DNA of 57,604 bases from Phascolarctobacterium sp. (GCA_017457085.1 JAFTID010000036.1:1-57604), one strand, 5' to 3'; positions 15,831 through 24,138 are shown, counted from the stretch's first letter. Notes: generated from the letters alone by a model not told the origin. Numbers and translations: made by a program.

Positions 15831-15998
15831 ATTAGGCTACAAACCATTTCTTACTGCTTTGTACTTAAAACTTTTGAAACTGTTTTATTAGGCTACAAGC
15901 CATTTCTGACTGTTTTGCACATAAAACTTTTGAAAATTTTTTATTAGGACACAAGCCATTTCTAACCGTTCTGTACATAAAACTCTTGAAAATTTTTG
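15831..15998. repeat. Three tandem 56-bp repeats, iteron-like; candidate replication origin
   Basis: Units at 15831-15886, 15887-15942 and 15943-15998 are exactly 56 bp each and start ATTAGGCTAC or ATTAGGACAC; they share CAAGCCATTTCT and ATAAAACTTTTGAAA with point differences. A degenerate fragment precedes them at about 15802. They lie in the gap upstream of the SF3 helicase gene, are AT-rich, and abut a terminator. This is the usual position for an iteron origin or helicase-gene operator. Confidence 0.7.
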
Positions 15999-16006
15999 AA
16001 AACAAG

Positions 16007-16041
16007 AAAAAAAAAAGCCATGATGCATTTAACACCATGAC
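16007..16041 (-). terminator. Rho-independent terminator of the 429-residue gene
   Basis: On the minus strand a 9-bp stem (16033-16041 with 16017-16025, two G-U pairs) is followed by about ten T. It lies 12 bp past the stop of the upstream gene. Confidence 0.75.
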
Positions 16042-16052
16042 TTAACCTAAAT

Positions 16053-17342
16053 TCATTTACCATCTGAGATGTTTATATATTCCCTTAACCAATTCTTATT
16101 TTTTCTTATGATTTCCCATAGCCGCTTTTTTTCATTAACATTTAAAGAATCTACACTATTAGGTAACAATATATCTTTTAATGAACTACCATAATCTTTT
16201 ATAAAAGGCTTAACTAATGTAAATCCCATTTCAGATTTAACTTCTTGTCTGCCAATATTCATATCTAGTAAATAGTCATACGAAACATTTAACAGCTTTG
16301 CAAGATATTTCAACTTTCTTTTCGAAAAAGCCTTCTTATTTTCAATGTCGCGTTTCAGATTCTTTATACCCATTATAGACTCTATCTCTCGCCAAGTAAC
16401 ATTAGCTTTCTCCACTGCACTTGAAATACTTTTAATCTGTTCTTCCTTTAATTCTATAATTTCTTCTGAGCTCACCTCAATCCTATATACGCCTTTTTGC
16501 AACAAATCTAATAATCCCACATCTTCAATTACCACTCTTTTGAGAGCAACAACAAAATCATCAAACAGGTTTTGATATAGTAACAGTTCCCTAAGATTTG
16601 GAAATCTTTTTTTAATTTCTTCATCTCTCAACTTCCCATACTCATTATCACAATCATCATCATAACGAGCATAATCAATAAACTTAAAATATGTCTCTAT
16701 TTGCTCAAACACACTGTAAGTAAGTGCATCTTTTGATATATGCCTACGTCTGAAATCCACATTAGGAATTATAGAAGCTATATCTTGATACAACATATAA
16801 TACAGTACCGTATATACAGGTTGTGGTAACAACCAAAAGAAGTCATTCTTTTTCACATAATCTGTAACCTCTTTTTCAAACAAACTCCAGAATCTATTCT
16901 CACCATCAAAGTCAAATCTTTTCTCTACTGATATGAGCTTTTCGTTTTCATCGATTATCTTTTTAATCAAATAAATGGTATTTTCATTGCCAAATCTTGT
17001 TTTTAGAAAAAACTCATTTCGTACATTATGATTATGCCCAACATACCTTAATGCCATTACTTTTTCATTTAATTTTTCTAGTACAACTTCGGCAAATTTA
17101 CAAAGTTCAATATACTTATTAGCATAGAATTCATCAAGTTGATAGTAATCAATCAAAAATTCTTTTAAACCACTCTCGTTATTCAAATACGTTCCAAATA
17201 CTTTACCGCCAACTGTACTCAGAACGTCAAAGCATACATCTATGCTGATATCATTCAAATCAGTTGGCAAACTACATTCTAAATCATCTATTTTGTTCAT
17301 TAATATTGTACGTTCTTTACGAGCCAATCTCTCATCCCTCAT
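16053..17342 (-). CDS. Unknown protein with C-terminal XRE-like HTH
   Basis: A 429-residue protein of no recognised family. The first ~290 residues are rich in Tyr, Phe, Asp and Lys (FWLLPQPVYTVLYYMLYQD; YARYDDDCDNEYGKLRD) with no membrane segment. Residues ~320-375 (TWREIESIMGIKNLKRDIENKKAFSKRKLKYLAKLLNVSYDYLL) look like a degenerate Cro/CI-type HTH. It is a stand-alone gene with its own terminator, in the end segment next to the tRNA attachment site where cargo usually sits. ATG at 17342 lacks a good ribosome site; TTG at 17327 or ATG at 17300 are alternatives. Could be an accessory regulator or abortive-infection type protein; function unknown. Confidence 0.6.
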   Translation of the reverse strand: MRDERLARKERTILMNKIDDLECSLPTDLNDISIDVCFDVLSTVGGKVFGTYLNNESGLKEFLIDYYQLDEFYANKYIELCKFAEVVLEKLNEKVMALRYVGHNHNVRNEFFLKTRFGNENTIYLIKKIIDENEKLISVEKRFDFDGENRFWSLFEKEVTDYVKKNDFFWLLPQPVYTVLYYMLYQDIASIIPNVDFRRRHISKDALTYSVFEQIETYFKFIDYARYDDDCDNEYGKLRDEEIKKRFPNLRELLLYQNLFDDFVVALKRVVIEDVGLLDLLQKGVYRIEVSSEEIIELKEEQIKSISSAVEKANVTWREIESIMGIKNLKRDIENKKAFSKRKLKYLAKLLNVSYDYLLDMNIGRQEVKSEMGFTLVKPFIKDYGSSLKDILLPNSVDSLNVNEKKRLWEIIRKNKNWLREYINISDGK

Positions 17343-17434
17343 TTCGTTAAATCTTTAATTTTATTATAGCTTATAATATCATAAAAAGTTTTTATTTTTC
17401 TTTGGAACAACTGGAACAAGATAAAAATTTAGTA

Positions 17435-17456
17435 TTAGCACCTAAATTGGCACCTA
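17435..17456. promoter_or_regulatory. Candidate integrase arm-type sites, right end
   Basis: TTAGCACCTAA then ATTGGCACCTA, identical to 835-855 except for one extra A, and containing two direct GCACCTA cores. It lies 56 bp from the right attachment core. The rest of 17343-17460 shows no gene. Confidence 0.45.
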
Positions 17457-17461
17457 TAGAT

Positions 17462-17499
17462 AAAAAAAGAGCCTTCGAGATTATTTCTCGAAAGCTCTT
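17462..17499 (-). terminator. Rho-independent terminator now serving tRNA-Ser(GCT), element-borne
   Basis: On the minus strand GAGCTTTCGAGA (17486-17497) pairs with TCTCGAAGGCTC (17469-17480), one mismatch, followed by seven T. It lies 13 bp beyond the tRNA 3' end but on the element side of the attachment core, so the element supplied it. Confidence 0.75.
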
Positions 17500-17511
17500 A
17501 AACCGCATAAA

Positions 17512-17572
17512 TTGGCGGAGTGGGTGGGTTTCGAACCCACGCACGCTTTGACACGTCTAACGATTTAGCAAA
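17512..17572 (-). repeat. Element attachment site, right (inside intact tRNA-Ser(GCT))
   Basis: Identical over 61 bp to 665-725. The identity starts in the anticodon loop and runs through the encoded CCA, so the element restores the whole 3' part of the tRNA on integration. Confidence 0.9.
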
Positions 17573-17603
17573 CCGTCCTCTTCAGCCACTTGAGTACCAC
17601 TCC
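17513..17603 (-). tRNA. tRNA-Ser(GCT), integration target of the element
   Basis: A 91-nt class II tRNA with encoded CCA. The acceptor stem GGAGTGG pairs with CCACTCC, the anticodon loop is TTGCTAA (anticodon GCT), there is a long variable arm, and the T arm is GTGGGTTCGAAACCCAC. Its 3' part duplicates 665-725, and transcription ends at an element-borne terminator. Confidence 0.95.
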
Positions 17604-17694
17604 GTTAGGTTACTATGATATTATAACTGGTCTTGCTGTTTTTTGCAATACCCTTTGTAAAAATATTAAGGTAGCATGGCAAACTTCTTGCAAT

Positions 17695-17727
17695 AAAAAA
17701 GTCTAACGTTTCACTAAACCGTTAGAC
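17695..17727 (-). terminator. Rho-independent terminator of tRNA-Ser(TGA)
   Basis: On the minus strand an 8-bp perfect stem (GTCTAACG/CGTTAGAC; 17720-17727 with 17701-17708) is followed by six T, 16 bp past the tRNA 3' end. Confidence 0.75.
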
Positions 17728-17742
17728 ATATTCCAAAACACA

Positions 17743-17830
17743 TGGCGGAAAGGGTGGGATTCGAACCCACGGAGGCTTGCACCTCGCTAGTTTTCAAGAC
17801 TAGAGCCTTCAACCACTCGGCCACCTTTCC
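17743..17830 (-). tRNA. tRNA-Ser(TGA)
   Basis: An 88-nt class II tRNA with encoded CCA: acceptor GGAAAGG with CCTTTCC, anticodon loop CTTGAAA (anticodon TGA) on a perfect CTAGT/ACTAG stem, long variable arm, T arm GTGGGTTCGAATCCCAC. Confidence 0.95.
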
Positions 17831-17874
17831 ATTGACAATTTATTATATTCTAAATGTAGTTGTAAGTCAATACT

Positions 17875-18507
17875 TTAACCAAGCACCTTGTCCGTTGTAA
17901 CTAGTGTTGCCTGTTCCAACACCTCTGCTTCATTTTGCATTGCTTCTAATTTTGCGTACATTGCTTCATTATAAGCTTCGTCTTTAATCAGCTTCAAGTT
18001 GACTACAACATTATACACAGCACTACGCAATGCTGCTCTCGCCATTATGGAACTTACCGCCGCATCGGTAATAGCGCTTGGATTACCAATCACTGCAATG
18101 CGTTCAGCAAGCTTCATTACATCTAAACAACCTTCTGCAATTTTAAAAGGCACCTCTGCAGCTTGCTTGGCTGCGTTTTGGATTGCTTGGTTTCTTGCCA
18201 GCTTTTCTTCATCAGTTGCTTTGGGTAATCTGTAGCTCACCATAAAGCTGTTAAATACTTCGGCATCTGCATTGACAAGTTTTAACATTAGTAGGCGCAA
18301 AGCTTCTGCACTAGCTAAAATTTCTTTTACTTCTGCTTCCTGCTCAGCAAACTTTTCCTTGCCAACAGTAAGGTTCCCTACCATAGAAGTCAGCGCAACA
18401 GCTAACGCTCCTGCCATAGCAGCACCGCCACCACCACCAGGGGTAGGTGCGTTGGAAGCAAGCTTTTCTAAAAATTCTTGGCAACTTAATTTAGTTAAAT
18501 CACTCAT
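17875..18507 (-). CDS. Cyclodeaminase/cyclohydrolase family protein (FchA-like methenyl-THF cyclohydrolase)
   Basis: A 210-residue protein of the FTCD C-terminal family. The glycine-rich signature PTPGGGGGAAMAGALAVALTSMVGNLT lies near residue 22, followed by all-helical sequence. Stand-alone members hydrolyse 5,10-methenyl-tetrahydrofolate in one-carbon metabolism (FchA) or act as formimino-THF cyclodeaminases; sequence alone does not separate these. The second of two adjacent ATG codons (18507) has GGAGG at proper spacing and overlaps the YqgF-like gene end by 8 bp, so they are coupled. Confidence 0.8.
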   Translation of the reverse strand: MSDLTKLSCQEFLEKLASNAPTPGGGGGAAMAGALAVALTSMVGNLTVGKEKFAEQEAEVKEILASAEALRLLMLKLVNADAEVFNSFMVSYRLPKATDEEKLARNQAIQNAAKQAAEVPFKIAEGCLDVMKLAERIAVIGNPSAITDAAVSSIMARAALRSAVYNVVVNLKLIKDEAYNEAMYAKLEAMQNEAEVLEQATLVTTDKVLG

Positions 18508-18907
18508 CATTGGCCTCCAAAAATCTTCTTACTAAAATTACAGCAGCATAAGCATCTAAAGGCACAGGTGGCACAAGCATTCCCAGTGGCACAAGCTTTT
18601 TCAAACCAGTAGGAGGATTCTCCTGCCAATACAATGCACGTGCTTCTTCCGTGCTATGGGCTTCTTCTACAACAGTAACCTTAACATCAGGCAAAGTATT
18701 TCGCACCAGTTCGCCAATATTACTGCTATTAGTACCATTGCCCAGCACAATCTGTGCCGGGCAATTACCTTTTACAAAATCAAGTATTTCCTTGTGAATG
18801 TTTTGGCTGTCAGCAATATGCAAGGATAAAATTTTACCCTTGCCATCTACTAAAGCCAAACCTGTTTTACTGCGACCAGGGTCAACCCCTAAGTAAAACT
18901 TATTCAT
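18500..18907 (-). CDS. YqgF-like RNase H-fold protein (pre-16S rRNA nuclease family)
   Basis: A 135-residue protein with the YqgF/RuvX RNase H-like pattern: FYLGVDPGRSKTGLALVD with the catalytic-type Asp at the N-terminus, then AQIVLGNG and VVEEAHSTEEARALYW, and a C-terminal LDAYAAVILVRRFL. The family includes YqgF, needed for 16S rRNA 5' maturation. Most Firmicutes have a canonical ruvX elsewhere, so this could be a second, divergent member. The ATG at 18907 overlaps the stop of the DUF3084 gene. Confidence 0.75.
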   Translation of the reverse strand: MNKFYLGVDPGRSKTGLALVDGKGKILSLHIADSQNIHKEILDFVKGNCPAQIVLGNGTNSSNIGELVRNTLPDVKVTVVEEAHSTEEARALYWQENPPTGLKKLVPLGMLVPPVPLDAYAAVILVRRFLEANDE

Positions 18908-20054
18908 CACCATCAACTACTTCCAAACGAATTCTTACAGGACCAGCTGTAGTAATATCACCACGAGCATACGCCTTCAATACAACTGTACCACCTAATT
19001 TACGCATTTCATTGCTTGCTTCTATCATGGTGTTAGCATCCATATTACCAACTTTGCCGGTAATGGGATCAGGCAATACGCCAGCTTCTACAGCTTTACG
19101 ATTAACTTTATTCAAGAAGCTCATAATAACAGTGTCATAGCTAGCTTCAAGCTTTCTTAAATTAACCTTCTCACTCAAAATCAAGGTGTTATCAGGATAA
19201 ATGAACTCATTATCCGTCATTTCGATATCACAGGCTACTACTTCACCGACAATAATATTGGCAATAGTACGCACGCGGAAAAGCATATTGCCCTTGCTTC
19301 TATCAAGAACTTCCACCGCTTGCTCAACAACTCGATTAGAAAGCCAGATTGCTTGCAGCTTTTCTTTCTTTTCTTCAATGCCCAAACGATGCAGAACGGA
19401 AGCATTAGCATTATCAAGTAACCAGTTCACTTGAGCTACGTTTTCCTCGTGACTCAAGCCACCACGCATAATACCAGCGTATACGACCTCTCCCGCACGA
19501 TAGAACACTTGTCCCTCGCGCACAGAGATAATACCTTGTCGCAAGATAGCAGTACTTTCCTCAAGAGCTGCAACTTCAGAAGTGAGTGCATCTTTAGATG
19601 CAGTTAAATCTGTAACCTCTTTTTGCGCTACAGCATATTTATCGTTAACTTCTGCCAATTTGGCTTCCATTTCATTATTGGCACGTGTACTTTCACGAAT
19701 TTTTTCGTCAAGCTCGCTAATAGTGCTATTTTTTTCTTCCACCTCAGCCTTAGCTTGCGCCAAAGCCTCCTGCGCAATATCCTTTTCTTCATTTAAAGAC
19801 TTCAGTTCAGCACGAATTTGCTCCATACCAAACAAGGCAGTCCTTGTGCTTTCAGAAGAAATTGCCATTACGCCAATGGTCAAAACAGAAATTAGCATAC
19901 CACTAAGCACCGTCAGTAAGATGGAAGTATGCTTAGGTCGCAATCCAAAGACAGACATACGTTTCTTGCCTATCTTGCTACCCATATTATCGGCAATGTA
20001 AGCAATCAAACCACCAACAATCGCCATAATGACAATCATTCTAATTCCGACCAA
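18900..20054 (-). CDS. DUF3084 membrane-anchored coiled-coil protein
   Basis: A 384-residue protein. Two N-terminal hydrophobic helices (MIVIMAIVGGLIAYIADNMG and TSILLTVLSGMLISVLTIGVM) flank the conserved GKKRMSVFGLRPKHTS loop typical of DUF3084. Residues ~80-170 form a long coiled coil (ELKSLNEEKDIAQEALAQAKA), then a C-terminal alpha/beta domain. Function is unknown; the family is often found near LPS-transport and YqgF-like genes in Negativicutes and cyanobacteria. The start is a TTG at 20054 with GGGGGTGAG upstream. Confidence 0.8.
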   Translation of the reverse strand: MVGIRMIVIMAIVGGLIAYIADNMGSKIGKKRMSVFGLRPKHTSILLTVLSGMLISVLTIGVMAISSESTRTALFGMEQIRAELKSLNEEKDIAQEALAQAKAEVEEKNSTISELDEKIRESTRANNEMEAKLAEVNDKYAVAQKEVTDLTASKDALTSEVAALEESTAILRQGIISVREGQVFYRAGEVVYAGIMRGGLSHEENVAQVNWLLDNANASVLHRLGIEEKKEKLQAIWLSNRVVEQAVEVLDRSKGNMLFRVRTIANIIVGEVVACDIEMTDNEFIYPDNTLILSEKVNLRKLEASYDTVIMSFLNKVNRKAVEAGVLPDPITGKVGNMDANTMIEASNEMRKLGGTVVLKAYARGDITTAGPVRIRLEVVDGDE

Positions 20055-20084
20055 GCACTCACCCCCTCTACCACAGGAATACTC

Positions 20085-21179
20085 TTAGGAATTTTTTTCT
20101 TTTAACAATTTCAGACCTATGCCTAGGCACATGATATTAGGCAACATACAAGCCAGCAACGGAGGCATTGCGCCACCTTTGCCCAAACCGGTAGTAAAGG
20201 TCATAACCGCATAGTAAATAAAAATTACGATAATACTGATACCCAAACCAATGGAAGAACTGGTTCTTTGCTTTTGAGTACCTAATGCGGCACCAATCAT
20301 CGCAAAGAAGAAACTTGCCAAAGGAATGGAAATACGCATATAAATTTCGCACAATTGCTTAGCAGCAGATTCTTTACGAGCTTCCAAAATGTTAACAAAC
20401 TCGCGCAATTCTGCTATAGTCATTTCTTCAGGCTCTTTTTGCTCCCAAGCAATTTCTTTCGGAGACATATCAATAGGAATAATTTGTTCAGCGTAGCGGG
20501 CAGTGCTGGTTACACCTTCTTCATCGTCTAAAGCAAACACGTTACCATTAACCATACGCCAAGTGCCATTTTCCCAGAAACCTTCTTTAGCAGTTTGAAT
20601 ACGAACAATTTGTCCCTTTTCAAATTCTTCTATAGTAATACCAGTCATTTTACCTTTGCTTTCGTCAAAGCTATTTGCATAAGTAATTCGATGGGTACTA
20701 CCTTTGAAACTTTTTATAACTATATGTTCAGATTCACCAGTCGGTTTAGTGCTATTCTTAATTTCGTAGTCAACAATTTCGGAACACTTAGCTTTAGCTG
20801 CAGGCACAACCTTTTCTGCCCACACCAAGGAGAACATGCTTACCAAGAAACCAACAATCAAAACAGGAGCAACTATGCGATAATAGCTTACGCCGCCAGC
20901 TTTCATAGCAGTAATCTCACTGCTACCAGAAAGCTTACCAAATGCCATCAACGCTGCCAAAAGCATGGACATAGGGAAAGTATAGTTAATTACTTCAGGT
21001 AAGCTATAGAAGAATAAACGACCTACTGTCTCTAAAGAAGCACCATATTGGGTTACATACTTTGTAATTCTGAAAAGCATGGTGCTGGCAATAAAAATAC
21101 TGGAGAAAGCAGCAATGCCAAATACAAAGGGATATAAAAGTTCCGCTAATACATAACGGTCTAATAATCGTAAACGCAC
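20085..21179 (-). CDS. lptG: LPS export permease of the LptF/LptG family
   Basis: A 364-residue inner-membrane protein: helices near residues 10-35, 50-75 and 95-120, a periplasmic beta-rich domain ~130-260, then three helices at the C-terminus (LASFFFAMIGAALGTQ; GLGISIIVIFIYYAVMTF). This is the YjgP/YjgQ layout. It works with LptB to extract LPS from the inner membrane and pass it to LptC/LptA. Only one permease gene occurs in this cluster, so it may act as a homodimer or pair with a gene elsewhere. Start is GTG at 21179 with AGGAGG upstream. Confidence 0.88.
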   Translation of the reverse strand: MRLRLLDRYVLAELLYPFVFGIAAFSSIFIASTMLFRITKYVTQYGASLETVGRLFFYSLPEVINYTFPMSMLLAALMAFGKLSGSSEITAMKAGGVSYYRIVAPVLIVGFLVSMFSLVWAEKVVPAAKAKCSEIVDYEIKNSTKPTGESEHIVIKSFKGSTHRITYANSFDESKGKMTGITIEEFEKGQIVRIQTAKEGFWENGTWRMVNGNVFALDDEEGVTSTARYAEQIIPIDMSPKEIAWEQKEPEEMTIAELREFVNILEARKESAAKQLCEIYMRISIPLASFFFAMIGAALGTQKQRTSSSIGLGISIIVIFIYYAVMTFTTGLGKGGAMPPLLACMLPNIMCLGIGLKLLKEKNS

Positions 21180-21190
21180 TTTTCTTCCTC

Positions 21191-21910
21191 CTACATACTA
21201 AAATTATCGCCCAAATAATACTTACGAGCTAAGGGGTCATTGTAAATAGTATTGCTGTCACCATGCAGCAAAATTCTGCCATCAGCTAAGATGTACGCTT
21301 TATCAACAATACTCAAGGTTTCACGTACGTTATGGTCAGTAATCAGAATACCAATGCCACGTCTAGCAAGGTGAGCAATCATACCTTGAATGTCTGCTAC
21401 AGCGATAGGATCAATGCCAGCAAAAGGTTCGTCCAGCAAAATAAATGCCGGATCAGTTGCCAAAGCACGAGCGATCTCTACACGACGACGTTCGCCACCA
21501 GAAAGGGCGCTGCCTTTGCTCTTACGGATGTGACCAATATGAAACTCTTCAATGAGAGCATTCATTTTTGCTTCACGCTCATCAGCATTCAGATTAGTTG
21601 TTTCCAAGATAGCCATAATGTTTTCTTCTACAGTCAATTTACTGAAAATGGAAGCTTCTTGGGGCAAATAACCAATTCCTGCACGAGCACGTTCGAACAT
21701 TGCTAAATGGGAAATGTCCTGTCCGTCCAAGGTTACCACACCAGCATCAGGTTTTTCGATACCAACAATCATATAGAAGGTAGTTGTCTTGCCAGCGCCG
21801 TTAGGGCCAAGCAAACCTACAATAGTACCTTGCTCTACTTCAATGCTAACGCCGTTAACAACATTTCTCTCGCCATATGTTTTTACTAAATTATCAGTTT
21901 TAATAATCAA
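21191..21910 (-). CDS. lptB: LPS export ABC transporter ATPase LptB
   Basis: A 239-residue ABC ATPase: Walker [15 protein letters not shown], signature [16 protein letters not shown], Walker [13 protein letters not shown], and the H-loop [11 protein letters not shown]. Length and sequence fit LptB, the cytoplasmic motor for LPS extraction. It lies 11 bp upstream of the permease gene and 29 bp after lptA. Confidence 0.95.
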   Translation of the reverse strand: MIIKTDNLVKTYGERNVVNGVSIEVEQGTIVGLLGPNGAGKTTTFYMIVGIEKPDAGVVTLDGQDISHLAMFERARAGIGYLPQEASIFSKLTVEENIMAILETTNLNADEREAKMNALIEEFHIGHIRKSKGSALSGGERRRVEIARALATDPAFILLDEPFAGIDPIAVADIQGMIAHLARRGIGILITDHNVRETLSIVDKAYILADGRILLHGDSNTIYNDPLARKYYLGDNFSM

Positions 21911-21939
21911 TGGGTTAGCCCTCCATCATACTTCAAGGC

Positions 21940-22695
21940 TTAAGCCAAATCTTGCTTTTCTTCTGTTGCTTTAGCAGGGGTTTCTTCCGGAATATAAACA
22001 ATTTTTACATTTCCATCTGCAACAGCAACATTAGCATTGGTCAAACGCAATTTATCACCAGTAACAGAATTACCATCTTGAGTTGCATGCGCATTGCCAA
22101 TCAATTCGACATATCCATTAGCTTTAGTTTCATAAATAGCTTTATCAGCGGTAGCGGTTAACTTACGGGCAGGACTATCGATATTCACACCGCCATGAGC
22201 ATTAGCGATGCCATTCTTCATGTCATAATCAATTTTGCCTGCATTCAAAGTACTGCCGTCAACATCTGTCAAGCGTGCCCAGCTGCCAACGGTTTCAGCA
22301 TATTCAGTAGATTTATGATAATCAACTTGATCTGCTTCTAATTTTTTACCGTCTTTAATTACAACAGTACTACCCTTTGCAGACATATAGTCTTCATTAT
22401 GCATAGTAAACTCATTACAGGTAATTTGAGTTCCTTCTTTATCGACAAACACATTGCCAATTAAATTGCCCGTTTTAGTTTTACTATTAAAAATTGCATA
22501 ATTAGCAGTCGCTTTACCATCTTCTTGGGTAATAACTACGTGACCTTTACCTTTACCTTCGCCAGTTTGCATATTGTACTCAAGCTCATCGGCTTTAACA
22601 TTAAATTTTGCCGGAGCAGCAAAAGCAGTAGCAGCAAAACTACAAGCGATAGCAGCGGTTGCCAACATTAACAGAGCCTTCTTTTTATTTATCAT
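21940..22695 (-). CDS. lptA: LptA/OstA-like periplasmic LPS-transport protein
   Basis: A 251-residue protein with a signal peptide (MINKKKALLMLATAAIACSFAATAFAAPA) and an OstA/LptA beta-jellyroll: FNVKADELEYNMQTGEGKGKGHVVITQEDGKATANYA and repeats of that pattern through residue ~235. LptA bridges the periplasm between LptC and LptD. It is longer than the E. coli protein (185), so it may carry extra jellyroll strands. The ATG overlaps the lptC stop. Confidence 0.88.
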   Translation of the reverse strand: MINKKKALLMLATAAIACSFAATAFAAPAKFNVKADELEYNMQTGEGKGKGHVVITQEDGKATANYAIFNSKTKTGNLIGNVFVDKEGTQITCNEFTMHNEDYMSAKGSTVVIKDGKKLEADQVDYHKSTEYAETVGSWARLTDVDGSTLNAGKIDYDMKNGIANAHGGVNIDSPARKLTATADKAIYETKANGYVELIGNAHATQDGNSVTGDKLRLTNANVAVADGNVKIVYIPEETPAKATEEKQDLA

Positions 22696-23252
22696 TGATT
22701 GTCGCCGCCTTTCTCAACCATGGCATTGCCTTGCAGTTTCAACTCATCAAAAGCACTTGTAGTTGTAGCCTTATCTGCGCTTGCAAACCATTCATCTTTA
22801 TAAAGCTTTACATTGCCAGTAGCAATAATCTTCTCACCTTTTTGAATCCATTGAACCTTATCAGCTAAAAGCTTTCCGCCATCGGAACCAACTGCTTTAA
22901 CATTACCTTCCAAGGCAAAATCATTAGTTCCCATTTTCATGGAACCCTTTTCTGCATCAATGTCAATGTAATTACCATCGCTACGATAAACTTTACCTTT
23001 AATACCTTTCAAAATAGCCATCTTGGTAATTTTATCGTTAACAATCTCACCAATGGTGAACTCCCACATTTTCTTGCCGTCTTTTTCACGTTGCAGGACG
23101 CTATTTTTTAAGGAAGCATTAAATTTTGCTTTAACGCCATCGCCCAACTCTACATTTTTCGGAGCAGAGCCACCAAATACAAGCCAGCAAATTATTGCAG
23201 CAGCAACACCAATACCGCCAAGAATCGTTAGAATTACGTTTTTGTTATTCAT
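22692..23252 (-). CDS. lptC: LPS-assembly protein LptC
   Basis: A 186-residue protein with one N-terminal membrane helix (VILTILGGIGVAAAIICWLVF) and an LptC-type jellyroll: KMWEFTIGEIVNDKITKMAILKGIKGKVYRSDG, then DFALEGNVKAVGSDGGKLLADKVQW. It receives LPS from the LptB-permease complex. ATG at 23252 follows AGGAGG and overlaps the acyltransferase gene end. Confidence 0.85.
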   Translation of the reverse strand: MNNKNVILTILGGIGVAAAIICWLVFGGSAPKNVELGDGVKAKFNASLKNSVLQREKDGKKMWEFTIGEIVNDKITKMAILKGIKGKVYRSDGNYIDIDAEKGSMKMGTNDFALEGNVKAVGSDGGKLLADKVQWIQKGEKIIATGNVKLYKDEWFASADKATTTSAFDELKLQGNAMVEKGGDNQ

Positions 23253-24138
23253 CCTTATCCTCCTGTGGCGGGGTATACGGAGTATTCCAGCGATGTTGGA
23301 ACCACAGCCAGTTGTCCGGATACTCTTTAATAATTTTTTCGACTTCTTGAGTCATTTTCAAAGTTACATTATAATCATCGGTCTTTTGATCACCGGTAAA
23401 TTCGTATCTAATGGGGTCTTTAACGATTGCTTGATGACCATAGCCATCAGGCTTACGTACGATAAAAATAGGAATAATAGGTGCTTTAAACTTACGAGAG
23501 AAATATGCAGGACCATTAGGAGTAGAAGCCATCTTGCCTAAAAACGGAACGAAGATACCATCATAACCACCATCTTGGTCAGCAATCAAGCCCAGCATAC
23601 GACCTTTCTTCATAGCTCTAGCACAACCTAAAATTTCGTTGGTGCCACGGGAAAAGATTTCCTGCCCAACACCTTCACGCAATTCGTTCATAAAGTCACT
23701 ATACACTCTATTAGGTTGAGGCTTTTGCACTGCACTAATAGGAAAACCATTTAAAGCCAAGGCTGCACCGAGCCATTCCCAGTTGTCTAAATGACACGCC
23801 AGCATTACAACGCCTTTTTTCTCATCCAAAGTTTCCCACAAAACTTCAGGTCTATCAAAGGTTACTAATCCTCTGATGTTATCTTTGTTGAGGGCAGGCA
23901 TATACATAATTTCCATAAAAGTTATGCCCAAATTGATAAACAAGCGCTTAATGGTAGCATAGGCTTTTTCATCATCGTAACCCAAACGTTCTTTAATTGT
24001 TTCTTCTGCACGGATTCTTTGCTTTTTGGCAATCTTATGGTACAAATGTCCCATTCCTTTACCAATTACTACCACTAATTTATATGGCAACCAAGAAACT
24101 ACTGTGCTTATGGTATGCAATAGATAATATAACCACAT
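23245..24138 (-). CDS. Lysophospholipid acyltransferase (LpxL/HtrB-type lipid A acyltransferase), copy 1
   Basis: A 297-residue protein of the LpxL/HtrB family: an N-terminal hydrophobic segment, catalytic HLDNWEW (H-x4-E) near residue 120, and later GLIADQDGGYDGIFVPFLGK and NWLWFQHRWN, matching the family C-terminus. It should transfer an acyl chain to Kdo-lipid A at the inner membrane. A second copy is at 35866-36759; which one adds the first and which the second secondary chain cannot be told here. It overlaps lptC by 8 bp and abuts kdsC. Confidence 0.85.
   Translation of the reverse strand: MWLYYLLHTISTVVSWLPYKLVVVIGKGMGHLYHKIAKKQRIRAEETIKERLGYDDEKAYATIKRLFINLGITFMEIMYMPALNKDNIRGLVTFDRPEVLWETLDEKKGVVMLACHLDNWEWLGAALALNGFPISAVQKPQPNRVYSDFMNELREGVGQEIFSRGTNEILGCARAMKKGRMLGLIADQDGGYDGIFVPFLGKMASTPNGPAYFSRKFKAPIIPIFIVRKPDGYGHQAIVKDPIRYEFTGDQKTDDYNVTLKMTQEVEKIIKEYPDNWLWFQHRWNTPYTPPQEDKDE

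Larger units (their letters stand above)
665..17572. mobile_element. Integrated mobile element at tRNA-Ser(GCT); probable integrative mobilizable element
   Basis: The element is bounded by perfect 61-bp direct repeats (665-725 and 17512-17572) corresponding to the 3' part of tRNA-Ser(GCT). Between the repeat starts are 16,847 bp. Inside are a tyrosine integrase, excisionase-like HTH genes, a relaxase-like gene with an RHH partner, an SF3-type helicase with iteron-like repeats, a recombination module, an S6 gene and accessory genes. No phage structural genes and no type IV secretion or coupling-protein genes are visible. This points to an element that uses a helper for transfer, or a satellite. 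That it is integrated is well supported; the transfer mode is inference. Confidence 0.88.

Noticed and set aside
15831..15998. CRISPR array
   Set aside because: The three units are tandem with no unique spacers and are 56 bp each, unlike repeat-spacer arrays.
665..17572. Complete prophage
   Set aside because: No terminase, portal, capsid, tail or lysis gene was found, and a relaxase-like gene is present.
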